From Desulfatitalea sp. UBA4791 (GTDB lineage: Bacteria > Desulfobacterota > Desulfobacteria > Desulfobacterales > Desulfosarcinaceae), in assembly GCA_002402905.1 (NCBI GenBank), contig DHGT01000098.1, positions 1 to 46,559 on the forward strand: DNA of 46,559 nt. The letters are read 5' to 3'. The position numbers and the translations under genes are program-made. Shown piece after piece: positions 24,629 through 32,514 of the stretch (position 1 is the stretch's first letter; the number at the start of each line of letters is the position of its first letter). The notes under the pieces were generated by a model. It searched no databases. It had not been told where the DNA came from and saw only the letters and a list, made by a program, of their open reading frames with translations.

Positions 24629-25345
24629 ATGGCGGGACACATCGATATAAAAGGTATCGTCGTTATCGTCGGCAATTACGGGAGTGGTAAAACCGAAGTC
24701 GCCGTCAATCTGGCCTTGGACCAGCATGCCCGGGGGGTTCACGTACGGCTTGCGGATCTGGATCTGGTCAATCCCTATTTCCGGACCCGGGAGGTGCGCC
24801 GTTTGATGGCCAGCCTGGGGATCGAAATGATCCTGCCGCCCGAAGGCTGGTTACAGGCCGATCTTCCCATTTTGACTCCCAAGGTCGGTGGGCTGATCCG
24901 GAATCCCGGAGAGTTGGCGATCCTGGATGCCGGCGGTGACGGCGTCGGGGCCACCGTGCTGGCGGCATTGGCCGATGCATTCCAGGCGCCAGGCGCTTCG
25001 CTGCAAGTGTTTCAGGTGGTCAATCCATTTCGCCCGAACACCCAGACCGTGGCACAATGCCTGGCCATGAGGAGCACCATCGAGGCGGCCTCCCGGCTGA
25101 AGGTGACCGGTTGGATCGGCAATGCCCACCTGCTGAGTGAGACGACGGCCGACCATATCCGGGAGGGCCACGACTTAATGCAAGCCCTTTCCAAAGCAAG
25201 TGGGCTGCCCCTGTTATGTATAACCGCCAGTGAACCCCTCGTTGCGCAGACCCGTGACATGGGACTGAACTGCCCGATATTAACGATTCGCCGTCAGTTG
25301 GTGCCGCCATGGCTCAAACCGGCGGCATGGCATGCGATCGACTGA
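24629..25345 (+). CDS. P-loop ATPase linked to the 2-oxoacid:ferredoxin oxidoreductase operon
   Basis: Nucleotide-binding protein of 238 residues, of the MinD/CobQ-like P-loop type by overall look. Walker A is VGNYGSGKTEVAVNLA (about residues 13-28). A DLDLVNPYFRTREV stretch follows (switch-I-like aspartates), then AILDAGGDGVG as Walker B-like. The deviant Lys of ParA/MinD proteins (KGGxGKT) is absent. It lies first in an operon with a ferredoxin and alpha, beta and gamma oxidoreductase subunits, 21 bases before the ferredoxin start. A role in cofactor or Fe-S assembly of that enzyme, or in regulating it, is a guess from context. ATG at 24629 is preferred; the upstream frame is unconserved and the ribosome site is weak. 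Confidence 0.8.
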   Translation: MAGHIDIKGIVVIVGNYGSGKTEVAVNLALDQHARGVHVRLADLDLVNPYFRTREVRRLMASLGIEMILPPEGWLQADLPILTPKVGGLIRNPGELAILDAGGDGVGATVLAALADAFQAPGASLQVFQVVNPFRPNTQTVAQCLAMRSTIEAASRLKVTGWIGNAHLLSETTADHIREGHDLMQALSKASGLPLLCITASEPLVAQTRDMGLNCPILTIRRQLVPPWLKPAAWHAID

Positions 25346-25366
25346 TCGGCCGAAGGAGTGATGACG

Positions 25367-25594
25367 ATGACCTATTGCTACCATATTGAAACGGACCGCT
25401 GCAAAGGGTGTGGTCTTTGCGTGGCCGTGTGTCCGAAAAAGGTGCTCGAGCTGTCGACCCAAGTGAACAGCATGGGCTATTTTCCGGCCTATCAGGCGCG
25501 TCCGGAAGATTGCATCTTGTGTGCGATCTGCTGTACCATGTGCCCGGATGTGGCCATCAGTATCACTGAAACGGCATCCGATGCGTGTCCTTGA
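25367..25594 (+). CDS. 2[4Fe-4S] ferredoxin subunit of 2-oxoacid oxidoreductase
   Basis: Small ferredoxin of 75 residues with two CxxCxxCxxxC clusters: CKGCGLCVAVCP near residues 10-20 and CILCAICCTMCP near 49-60 (an extra Cys in the second motif). This is the delta subunit (KorD/VorD type) that carries electrons from the catalytic subunits to ferredoxin. ATG at 25367 has AAGGAG 8 bases upstream; earlier in-frame starts are too close to that site. The gene is followed by the alpha subunit after 142 bases. Confidence 0.9.
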   Translation: MTYCYHIETDRCKGCGLCVAVCPKKVLELSTQVNSMGYFPAYQARPEDCILCAICCTMCPDVAISITETASDACP

Positions 25595-25736
25595 AAACCA
25601 TGTCCGGTTGATGAACTGCCGGATGGGGCCCGCAGCCGATGCGGTCGGGCACGACTCAACAGTTTATTCCGTTTGTGCGGTCCGGACGCTGCTGCGATCC
25701 TGGCCACAGCGCAAAGGAAAATAGGGAGATCAAAAC

Positions 25737-26804
25737 ATGTCCAAGGTATTGATGAAAGGCAACGAAGCCATTGCCGAGGCCGCCATTCGTGCCGGTTGTC
25801 TCAACTATTTTGCCTATCCCATCACGCCCCAATCCGAGGTTGCCGAGTATCTTTCCTGGCGTATGACCGAAGTCAACGGGGTTTTTCTGCAGGGCGAGAG
25901 TGAGGTGGCGGTCTCTTACATGATCTTCGGCGCGGCCGGCGCCGGCGTGAGGGTGTTCACCACCTCTTCGAGCCCCGGTATCAGCCTGATGAGCGAGGGA
26001 ATCAGCTACCTGTGCGGCGCCCAACTTCCGGCCGTGTTCGTCAACATCATGCGCGGCGGACCGGGGCTGGGCGGTATTCTGCCCTCCCAGGCCGATTACA
26101 ACCAGGCCACCCGAGGCGTGGGCCACGGGGATTGCCGCCTGCTGGTGATGGCGCCGGCCAGCGTGCAGGAAGCGGCCGAAATGGTGATGATGGCCTTTCC
26201 GCTGGCCGAAAAGTACCGTAATCCGGTGATGCTTTTAGGCGACGGTCTCATCGGTCAGATGATGGAGCCGGTGGAATTCCCCGATCACCTGAAAAGCGAA
26301 CCCTCCAATAAGGACAGTTGGGCCACCAACGGCATCGACCATCGCAACGGCACGACGCGAAATCTGGTCCGTTCGCTCTTTTTAGATCCCGAGGCGCTGA
26401 ACAACAACAACCTGATGCTCAGAGCCAAATACGAGCGCATGAAGGCGGAAGAGGTGCGTTTCGAGGCTTATAACACCGAAGGGGATTACCAGGTTCTGAT
26501 CGTTTCCTACGGCACCATGAGCCGCGTATGCAAGACCGCCATAAATGCCCTCAAGGGCCAGGGGGTCGAGGTCGGTCTGATACGGCCGCAAACGTTGTTC
26601 CCCTTTCCGGACGTCGCTATCCGGGAGGCGGCCGCCAAACCAAGTTGCCGGACCGTCTTGTCCATTGAAATGAGCATGGGACAGATGGTCGACGACGTGG
26701 AGCGCTGCCTCCATGGCGTCCGGCCGGTGGAGTGGTATGGCAAGTGCGGCGGCGAAGTGCCGACGCCCGAGGAGATTATCGATCTGGTCAAGGCCAGCGT
26801 ATAG
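25737..26804 (+). CDS. vorB: 2-oxoacid:ferredoxin oxidoreductase alpha subunit (VorB-like)
   Basis: Alpha subunit of 355 residues. The opening MKGNEAIAEAAIRAGCLNYF and YPITPQSEVAEYLS are typical of the four-subunit 2-oxoacid:acceptor oxidoreductases, with closest memory match to VorB (2-oxoisovalerate type). The remainder has VFTTSSSPGISLMSEGISYL and IRGGPGLGG-like IMRGGPGLGGIL, and a C-terminal domain ending GQMVDDVERCLHG. The complex oxidatively decarboxylates a 2-oxoacid with CoA and reduces ferredoxin. Whether the substrate is branched-chain 2-oxoacid or 2-oxoglutarate cannot be decided here. Start ATG 25737 is preceded by AGGGAG. Confidence 0.9.
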   Translation: MSKVLMKGNEAIAEAAIRAGCLNYFAYPITPQSEVAEYLSWRMTEVNGVFLQGESEVAVSYMIFGAAGAGVRVFTTSSSPGISLMSEGISYLCGAQLPAVFVNIMRGGPGLGGILPSQADYNQATRGVGHGDCRLLVMAPASVQEAAEMVMMAFPLAEKYRNPVMLLGDGLIGQMMEPVEFPDHLKSEPSNKDSWATNGIDHRNGTTRNLVRSLFLDPEALNNNNLMLRAKYERMKAEEVRFEAYNTEGDYQVLIVSYGTMSRVCKTAINALKGQGVEVGLIRPQTLFPFPDVAIREAAAKPSCRTVLSIEMSMGQMVDDVERCLHGVRPVEWYGKCGGEVPTPEEIIDLVKASV

Positions 26805-26895
26805 ACGATCAAATCAGTCAGGAAACGGTCCGCTGGCCTTCAACCGTAGAGATGCACAGGCCGAGAGAGCGGAACCACCCCAAGGAGATAATCCA

Positions 26896-27675
26896 ATGGC
26901 CAAGTTATTTCAAAGACCCAAATCCATGTTCGATGTGAGCACCCACTACTGCCCGGGATGCACCCATGGCGTGATCCACCGGTTGGTGGCCGAAGCCATC
27001 GACGCATTGGACATACGGGGACGCACCGTGGGTATTGCACCCGTGGGCTGCGCCGTTATGGCTTATAATTATATTGATTGCGATTTCCAGGAGGCCGCCC
27101 ATGGTCGGGCGCCGGCCATGGCCACGGGCATCAAGCGGGTGCGGCCCGACCTGATGGTGTTCACCTATCAGGGGGATGGTGATCTGGCGAGCATCGGTAT
27201 GGGGGAAATCGTCCATGCCGCCAACCGCGGAGAAAAGTTCACCACCATTTTTGTCAACAACGCCATCTACGGCATGACCGGGGGACAGATGGCGCCCACG
27301 ACCATGCCCAATCAGCGCACCACCACATCGCCCTTCGGTCGGAAAACCGAAGAGGTGGGCATGCCCATTCGCATGGCCGAGTTGTTGGCCACGCTAAGAA
27401 CGCCCGGTTACATTACACGGCAGACGGTCATCAAACCCAAGTATATCCAAAAGGCCAAAAAAGCGATCGAGCGCGCATTCGTCTATCAGATGGAAAACCG
27501 CTGTTTTTCTTTTGTGGAGGTGATCAGCACCTGCCCCACCAACTGGGGGATGACGCCCAAGGATGCCGTCCAGTGGGCCGAGGATGTGCTGCTGCCGTAT
27601 TACCCGTTGGGTGACCAGAAAACCCCGGACAGCGAAGTGACGGAAAAGCAGGTCGCCGCAGCGGGCGCCGCATAA
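26896..27675 (+). CDS. 2-oxoacid:ferredoxin oxidoreductase beta subunit (TPP-binding)
   Basis: Beta subunit of 259 residues. The TPP/Mg site is YQGDGDLASIGMGEIVHAAN then NNAIYGMTGGQM. Fe-S ligands are seen at YCPGC (N-terminus), PVGCAVM and ISTCPTNWG, as expected for the beta chain of this family. It holds the thiamine diphosphate that forms the hydroxyethyl-type intermediate with the 2-oxoacid. ATG at 26896 follows AAGGAGAT. It lies 91 bases after the alpha gene; the gamma gene starts 282 bases later, an unusually wide gap that contains a repeat-like hairpin. Confidence 0.93.
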   Translation: MAKLFQRPKSMFDVSTHYCPGCTHGVIHRLVAEAIDALDIRGRTVGIAPVGCAVMAYNYIDCDFQEAAHGRAPAMATGIKRVRPDLMVFTYQGDGDLASIGMGEIVHAANRGEKFTTIFVNNAIYGMTGGQMAPTTMPNQRTTTSPFGRKTEEVGMPIRMAELLATLRTPGYITRQTVIKPKYIQKAKKAIERAFVYQMENRCFSFVEVISTCPTNWGMTPKDAVQWAEDVLLPYYPLGDQKTPDSEVTEKQVAAAGAA

Positions 27676-27704
27676 CCTTGGTGAACTCGTAAAATGCTGC
27701 AGAA

Positions 27705-27781
27705 GCGTCCTTCCGGACGCGATTCGGCATCCATACGAAATTGAAAATACTGGATTTCGGCTTTCGCCGGAATGACGGGGG
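27705..27781. repeat. Short hairpin repeat element in the beta-gamma spacer
   Basis: Two adjacent hairpins lie in the 282-base spacer. The first is GCGTCC-TTCC-GGACGC (27705-27720). The second has a stem at 27755-27761 and 27766-27772 around a TTTC loop, inside GGCTTTCGCCGGAATGACGG. That second string is of a type I recall as a dispersed repeat in deltaproteobacterial genomes. Only one copy is seen in this window, so repeat status is recalled, not shown. Confidence 0.5.
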
Positions 27782-27957
27782 AATCTAAATCCGGGCTTCT
27801 ATGGAAGCGTCATGTTGATGGTCCGTTTCCCGGGATAAAATGTTTCACCGCGAAGCGGGATAAACCGCTTGTTACGAAGCCATCAACTCTAAAATCGACC
27901 GCAAAAACTGTTGAACGTGGGTCCCATTCGACAATGGGCCGAGGGCAAGGAGACGCT

Positions 27958-28494
27958 ATGCAAAGTGAAGTGATGTTTGCCGGTTTCGGTGGACAAGGCA
28001 TCATGCTGATTGGAAAAATTTTGGCCCATGCCGCCATGGAAGAGGGATATGAAGTGGCCTGGATTCCCTCCTACGGACCGGAAATGCGCGGAGGCACGGC
28101 CTATTGCATGGTCGTCATCGGTGATCAGCCGATCGGTTCACCGATCATCAAGAATCCTTCCCATCTGGTCGCCATGAATCGCCCTTCGTTGCAAAAATTC
28201 GTTTCGACCATAAAATCCGGCGGTGTGGTCATGATCAACTCATCGTTGATTCCCGACGATGTGCAGCGTAACGATGTGGATGTACTTAAATTGCCGGTGG
28301 TGGAAATCGCCACGGATACCGGCAGCTCAAAGGCAGCGAATATCGTTGCACTGGCCGCCTTTGTGGCCCGCTCGAAACTGGTTCCCCTGGAGACCCTCAA
28401 ACGGTGCATCGAAGAGGAGTTCCAGAGCAGGCCCAAGCTCATACCGCTGAACATGAAAGCCATGGAGGCCGGTGTCGCAGCGGCGAATAAATAG
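27958..28494 (+). CDS. 2-oxoacid:ferredoxin oxidoreductase gamma subunit
   Basis: Gamma subunit of 178 residues. The start MQSEVMFAGFGGQGIMLIGK with GFGGQG (9-14) and the following WIPSYGPEMRGGTAYCMVVI are the family signatures (CoA/domain-closing subunit). It completes a delta-alpha-beta-gamma set. ATG at 27958 has AAGGAG upstream; the longer in-frame extension from 27772 lies in the spacer and is not conserved-looking. The 282-base gap to the beta gene suggests possible separate control of this subunit. Confidence 0.92.
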   Translation: MQSEVMFAGFGGQGIMLIGKILAHAAMEEGYEVAWIPSYGPEMRGGTAYCMVVIGDQPIGSPIIKNPSHLVAMNRPSLQKFVSTIKSGGVVMINSSLIPDDVQRNDVDVLKLPVVEIATDTGSSKAANIVALAAFVARSKLVPLETLKRCIEEEFQSRPKLIPLNMKAMEAGVAAANK

Positions 28495-28544
28495 ATTGCC
28501 GGCGGCGTCCGAAGGGTGACGCCGACCCGATGAGATAGAAGGCA

Positions 28545-29651
28545 ATGAAACTCCCCATTCCCGATTACATCCAGAACATCGCGCCATACGTCCCGGGCAA
28601 GCCCATCGAGGAGCTCGAACGGGAATACGGCATTTCCGATTCGGTCAAACTGGCCTCCAATGAGAATCCATTGGGGCCTTCGCCCAAGGCACTTGCGGCC
28701 CTGGATAAGGCCGTCGCCCGTTTGCACCGCTATCCGGACGGGGCTGGTTACGAACTGGTCGAGCGGTTGGCCTCCCATTTGAAGGTCAAGGCCGGGGAAA
28801 TCGTGCTGGGCAATGGTTCGGACGACCTGCTCGGCATGCTGGCGCGGGTCCTGCTCAAGCCCGGCGACGAGGTAGTCGTCCCAGATCCATCGTTTCTCAT
28901 GTACACCATCGTGGCGCAGAGCGCCGGCGCCACGCCGGTCAAGGTGTCCTTAAAGCAGCTCTGTATCGATTTGGATGGGATGCTCGAACGTATCGGGCCT
29001 CGGACCCGGATGGTATTTGTCTGCAATCCCAATAATCCCACGGGGACCATCGCTTACCGTAAGGCCTTCGAATCGTTCCTGGCCGCCGTGCCGCCCCATG
29101 TGTTGGTGGTGGTGGACGAGGCCTATTTCGAATTTGTCCGTGATCGGAACGCCGTGTCCGGACTTAACTATTTGAAAGCCGAGCAGACGGTGGTGACCCT
29201 GCGGACCTTCAGCAAGGCGTATGGTCTGGCCGGATTGCGGGTGGGATACGGCGTCATGCCTGCGCCTTTGGCCGGGTATCTGAATCGCGTGCGCATGCCT
29301 TTTAACGTCAACAGCCTGGCACAGGCCGCGGCCGTTGCGGCCCTGGATGATGTCGATTTCCTTAAAAAAACGTTGGATACGGTGCACCAGGGGCTCGATT
29401 TCCTGTATACCGAATTGGGCCGTCGCGGATTTCAGGCGTTTCCCAGCGAGGCCAATTTCTTGCTTATCGATGTGCAGCGACCGGCCGACGACCTGTTCGA
29501 ACGGATGCTTCGCCAGGGGGTGATCGTGCGCTCGATGCGGGCCTATGGCTATCCCCAATATATTCGCCTCAGCGTGGGTCGTCCCGACGACAATCAGCGG
29601 TTTTTGACCGCCCTGGATCGGGCTTGCGCGCCGGGTGCCCAGGTTCAATAG
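28545..29651 (+). CDS. hisC: Histidinol-phosphate aminotransferase-like, PLP-dependent
   Basis: Class I/II aminotransferase of 368 residues. HisC hallmarks are KLASNENPLGPSPKAL, RYPDGAGYELVERL and the PLP-binding TFSKAYGLAGLRVGYG with Lys224. The substrate-phosphate contact IRLSVGRPDDN is near the C-terminus. It converts imidazole-acetol phosphate to histidinol phosphate with glutamate, and in some bacteria also acts on aromatic or phenylpyruvate substrates. It lies 51 bases after the oxidoreductase gamma gene and 56 bases before cmk. No other his genes are in the window, so a role in aromatic amino acid transamination is an alternative. Confidence 0.9.
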   Translation: MKLPIPDYIQNIAPYVPGKPIEELEREYGISDSVKLASNENPLGPSPKALAALDKAVARLHRYPDGAGYELVERLASHLKVKAGEIVLGNGSDDLLGMLARVLLKPGDEVVVPDPSFLMYTIVAQSAGATPVKVSLKQLCIDLDGMLERIGPRTRMVFVCNPNNPTGTIAYRKAFESFLAAVPPHVLVVVDEAYFEFVRDRNAVSGLNYLKAEQTVVTLRTFSKAYGLAGLRVGYGVMPAPLAGYLNRVRMPFNVNSLAQAAAVAALDDVDFLKKTLDTVHQGLDFLYTELGRRGFQAFPSEANFLLIDVQRPADDLFERMLRQGVIVRSMRAYGYPQYIRLSVGRPDDNQRFLTALDRACAPGAQVQ

Positions 29652-29706
29652 ATCTATGCGCCGGGAGTACCGGCCGATTGCGATCCCCCAAGAAATGGAT
29701 GTTGAC

Positions 29707-30399
29707 ATGGGTGCTAAGGAGAAGCTGCGGCGCTCCCTGATCGTGACCATCGACGGTCCGGCCGGCGCCGGAAAAACGACGATCAGCAAGCTGCTGGCCC
29801 AACGCCTGGGATATCGTTATATGGATACCGGGGCACTCTACCGGGCCGTGGCCGTGGCCGCGGTCGAGGCCGGTGTGGCGGTGGACGACGACGCTGCCCT
29901 GACCGAGTTATGTCGCGGTATAGCGCTTGACCTTCGAGAGACCGGCGAGGGGTTGCGGGTCCTTTTGAACCAAAACGACGTCACCGATCAGATTCGGACC
30001 CCTGAAATTTCGATGATGGCATCGGCCGTTTCGGCCCGCCCGGCGGTTCGATTGTTTCTCCTGGACACCCAGCGGGAACTTGGCGCCCAAGGCGGCATCG
30101 TCGCCGAGGGGCGTGACATGGGTACGGTGGTCTTTCCCCAGGCCGAGGCCAAGTTTTTTCTCGACGCCGACAGCGGCATCAGGGCCAGGCGACGCTATGA
30201 AGAGTTGAAAATGAAAGGCGCCGCCGCACCGGATCTGGAGACGGTCGAAAGGGAGATGGTCCAGCGGGATCATAACGACAGCACCCGACCGCTTGCCCCG
30301 CTCAAGGCGGCCGCCGACGCTCTCGTGATCGATTCGACCCATATGACCCCGGAGGAGGTCGTCGCCCGGATGATCGCCCATCTTTCCGCCATTTCCTGA
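29707..30399 (+). CDS. cmk: Cytidylate kinase
   Basis: Cmk phosphorylates CMP and dCMP. The protein has about 230 residues. The P-loop GPAGAGKT is at 17-24, with YRYMDTGALYRAVA (CMP-binding region), VAEGRDMGTVVFP and RARRRYEELKMKG (lid) all in place. The start is uncertain: ATG 29707 (chosen), 29695 and 29656 are in frame and none has a clean ribosome site. It precedes rpsA, an order common in many bacteria (cmk-rpsA). This is the true Cmk, in contrast to the degenerate kinase-like protein at 15599-16432. Confidence 0.95.
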   Translation: MGAKEKLRRSLIVTIDGPAGAGKTTISKLLAQRLGYRYMDTGALYRAVAVAAVEAGVAVDDDAALTELCRGIALDLRETGEGLRVLLNQNDVTDQIRTPEISMMASAVSARPAVRLFLLDTQRELGAQGGIVAEGRDMGTVVFPQAEAKFFLDADSGIRARRRYEELKMKGAAAPDLETVEREMVQRDHNDSTRPLAPLKAAADALVIDSTHMTPEEVVARMIAHLSAIS

Positions 30400-30510
30400 T
30401 GCCCCTTCCCTGCCGTTCCAATCCCTACCTATCACTCGGACACCACTTATAAATTCAACATGCGCCGAGGGCGACCTATCGGATCAAAACGGTAACATTT
30501 CATTTTATCA

Positions 30511-30537
30511 TTGCATTATCGTCGGGCCTTGTACTAT
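30511..30537 (+). promoter_or_regulatory. Candidate rpsA promoter
   Basis: TTGCAT (30511-30516) and TACTAT (30532-30537) are 15 bases apart, a slightly short spacing. The predicted start would be near 30544, directly at the base of the leader stem-loop. It sits in the 202-base gap between cmk and rpsA. Confidence 0.4.
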
Positions 30538-30542
30538 AGAAC

Positions 30543-30578
30543 CCTAATTATGCTACCGGCAGGGGCCGGAAAATTAGG
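30543..30578 (+). promoter_or_regulatory. Structured rpsA leader hairpin
   Basis: CCTAATT (30543-30549) pairs with AATTAGG (30572-30578), enclosing a second stem CCGGC/GCCGG (30556-30560, 30565-30569) with an AGGG loop. It lies 23 bases before the rpsA start. The only SD-like GGGGAG (30583-30588) is about 13 bases from the ATG. E. coli rpsA also has a structured leader with a poor SD used in autoregulation; the same role here is inferred. Confidence 0.5.
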
Positions 30579-30601
30579 CTGAGGGGAGAACTTTTAAGCA
30601 C

Positions 30602-32350
30602 ATGAATGACATTGTTGAAAACACATCCAAACAACCAACGACCAACCCAACCGATTCATCTCAATCCTCGGAAGCCTCCATGGAAGATCTCATGGATATG
30701 TACGAGGAGAGCTTCAAGCGCTTTGCCGAGGGCGAAGTGGTGACCGGACGTGTCATCTCTGTGGATAAAGATTATGTGATCGTCGACATTGGATACAAAT
30801 CCGAGGGCCAGATTCGCATCCACGAGTTCCAGGACGAAAACGGCAATGTGGATGTTCATACCGATGATAAGGTCGAAGTGATGGTGGAGTGGTGGGACGA
30901 CGAAAATGAAGTCGTCGTGCTCTCCAAGGAGAAGGCCGAAAAGGTCAAAGTCTGGGAGGAGATCAAGCGCGCTTACGAGGCGGATGAACCTGTCGAGGGT
31001 GTCATCGCCAGCCGGGTCAAGGGGGGGTTCTCCGTCGACATCGGCGTCAACGCATTTTTGCCCGGTTCCCAGGCCGATCTTCGTCCGGTGCGCAATCTGG
31101 ACGAAATGGTCGGAAAGACATACAAATTCAAGGTGCTCAAATTCAACCGCAAACGCAGCAACATCGTATTGTCCCGCCGCGTGATCCTCGAAAGCGAGCG
31201 TGAATCCAAGCGCAGCAAGACCTTGAGTACCATTCACGAAGGCAAGGTGGTTAAGGGCATCGTCAAAAATATCACCGAATACGGCGTATTCGTCGATCTC
31301 GGCGGCGTCGACGGGCTCTTGCACATCACCGATATTTCCTGGGGACGGGTCAAGCATCCCTCGGAAATGTTTTCCGTGGGCGATGAAATCACGGTTAAAA
31401 TTCTCAATCTGGATCTTGAACGGGAGCGCGTATCGTTGGGCATGAAACAGCTGGCCCCTGATCCCTGGAGCACCGCCGCCGAGAAGTATCCGGTGGGGTC
31501 CCGGGTTTCCGGCCGCGTCGTGAGCCTGACCGATTACGGTGCCTTCGTGGAGTTGGAAGAGGGCATCGAAGGTTTGATCCATGTCTCCGAGATGTCCTGG
31601 ACGCGCAAGGTGCGACACCCCAACAAGGTGGTTTCCGTTGGTGAGGAGGTCGAAGCCCTGGTTCTGGATATCAAACCGGACAACCGGCGGATTTCTCTGG
31701 GCATGAAACAGGCGGTGCCCAACCCCTGGGACGTGATCAGCGACAAGTACCCGGTCGGGACCACCATCGAGGGGAAGATCAAGAACATTACGGACTTCGG
31801 CCTTTTTATCGGTATCGATGAGGGCATCGACGGCCTGGTCCATATCTCCGACCTTTCCTGGACCAAGCGTATCAAACACCCCTCCGAGCTTTACAAGAAG
31901 GGCGATACGGTGCAGGCCATCGTTCTGGAGATCGATAAGGAAAACGAGCGATTCTCCCTGGGCGTCAAACAGCTTCAGGCCGATCCCTGGGATTCGGTTG
32001 CCCAGCGCTATGAAGTAGGCAAGGAAATCACAGGTACAGTCACCAACGTCACCGATTTCGGCGTTTTCGTTGAATTGGAAGAGGGCATCGAAGGCCTGGT
32101 GCACGTTTCCGAAATCAGCAAGGAGAAGGTCAAAACGCCGGTGGGCATGTTCAACGTCGGTGATGTGCTCAACGCCCGGGTCATGAACATCAACAGCGAT
32201 GAGCGGCGCATCGGTCTTTCCATCAAGCGCCTGGAGATGGAAAGCGACCAGGAATACCTGAGCGACTACGTGAACAACATGGGACCGGCAACTTCCAGTT
32301 TTGGCGAAATCCTGCGGGAGAACCTTCAGGAAAAGCTAAACGAAGATTAG
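30602..32350 (+). CDS. rpsA: 30S ribosomal protein S1
   Basis: S1 of 582 residues with six S1 RNA-binding repeats, starting near residues 42, 128, 212, 297, 384 and 471. Repeats 3-6 share EYGVFVDL, DYGAFVEL, DFGLFIGI and DFGVFVEL-type cores followed by HVSE/HISD. Repeats 1 and 2 are more divergent and bind the 30S subunit in known S1 proteins. S1 unwinds mRNA and helps initiation at weak ribosome sites. The N-terminal leader is acidic and Ser/Thr rich (about 1-35). It follows cmk and ends at a stem-loop at 32398-32433. Confidence 0.98.
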   Translation: MNDIVENTSKQPTTNPTDSSQSSEASMEDLMDMYEESFKRFAEGEVVTGRVISVDKDYVIVDIGYKSEGQIRIHEFQDENGNVDVHTDDKVEVMVEWWDDENEVVVLSKEKAEKVKVWEEIKRAYEADEPVEGVIASRVKGGFSVDIGVNAFLPGSQADLRPVRNLDEMVGKTYKFKVLKFNRKRSNIVLSRRVILESERESKRSKTLSTIHEGKVVKGIVKNITEYGVFVDLGGVDGLLHITDISWGRVKHPSEMFSVGDEITVKILNLDLERERVSLGMKQLAPDPWSTAAEKYPVGSRVSGRVVSLTDYGAFVELEEGIEGLIHVSEMSWTRKVRHPNKVVSVGEEVEALVLDIKPDNRRISLGMKQAVPNPWDVISDKYPVGTTIEGKIKNITDFGLFIGIDEGIDGLVHISDLSWTKRIKHPSELYKKGDTVQAIVLEIDKENERFSLGVKQLQADPWDSVAQRYEVGKEITGTVTNVTDFGVFVELEEGIEGLVHVSEISKEKVKTPVGMFNVGDVLNARVMNINSDERRIGLSIKRLEMESDQEYLSDYVNNMGPATSSFGEILRENLQEKLNED

Positions 32351-32397
32351 GTCATCGTCCGGAACAAGTCACCGGTATTCCAATTCATTCGATACTG

Positions 32398-32433
32398 AAC
32401 GGCCGAACGGGAAGTTTACTTCCGTCGGCCGTT
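32398..32433 (+). terminator. Stem-loop terminator after rpsA
   Basis: A 9-bp outer stem AACGGCCGA/TCGGCCGTT (32398-32406, 32425-32433) continues into an inner GGGAAG/CTTCC stem with a TTTA loop and a single bulge. It lies 48 bases after the rpsA stop. The 3-prime T-run is weak (TTTCGTCTTT). Confidence 0.7.
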
Positions 32434-32514
32434 TCGTCTTTGGGGATACCCAGCGCGCAGCCAGGCGGGTTCCAGTGACCGGGCGATGTGAAACCAATTC
32501 GAAGGAGACGATTC

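Noticed and set aside
27772..27957. Upstream in-frame extension of the oxidoreductase gamma subunit
   Set aside because: It lies in the repeat-containing spacer and the family N-terminus starts at 27958 with an SD.
28503..28524. CGGCGTC/GACGCCG hairpin between the gamma subunit gene and hisC
   Set aside because: The 7-bp stem has no T-run, so a terminator cannot be claimed.
30656..32104. Long open frame on the minus strand opposite rpsA
   Set aside because: Antisense to S1 repeats, which produce a repeating artificial protein.
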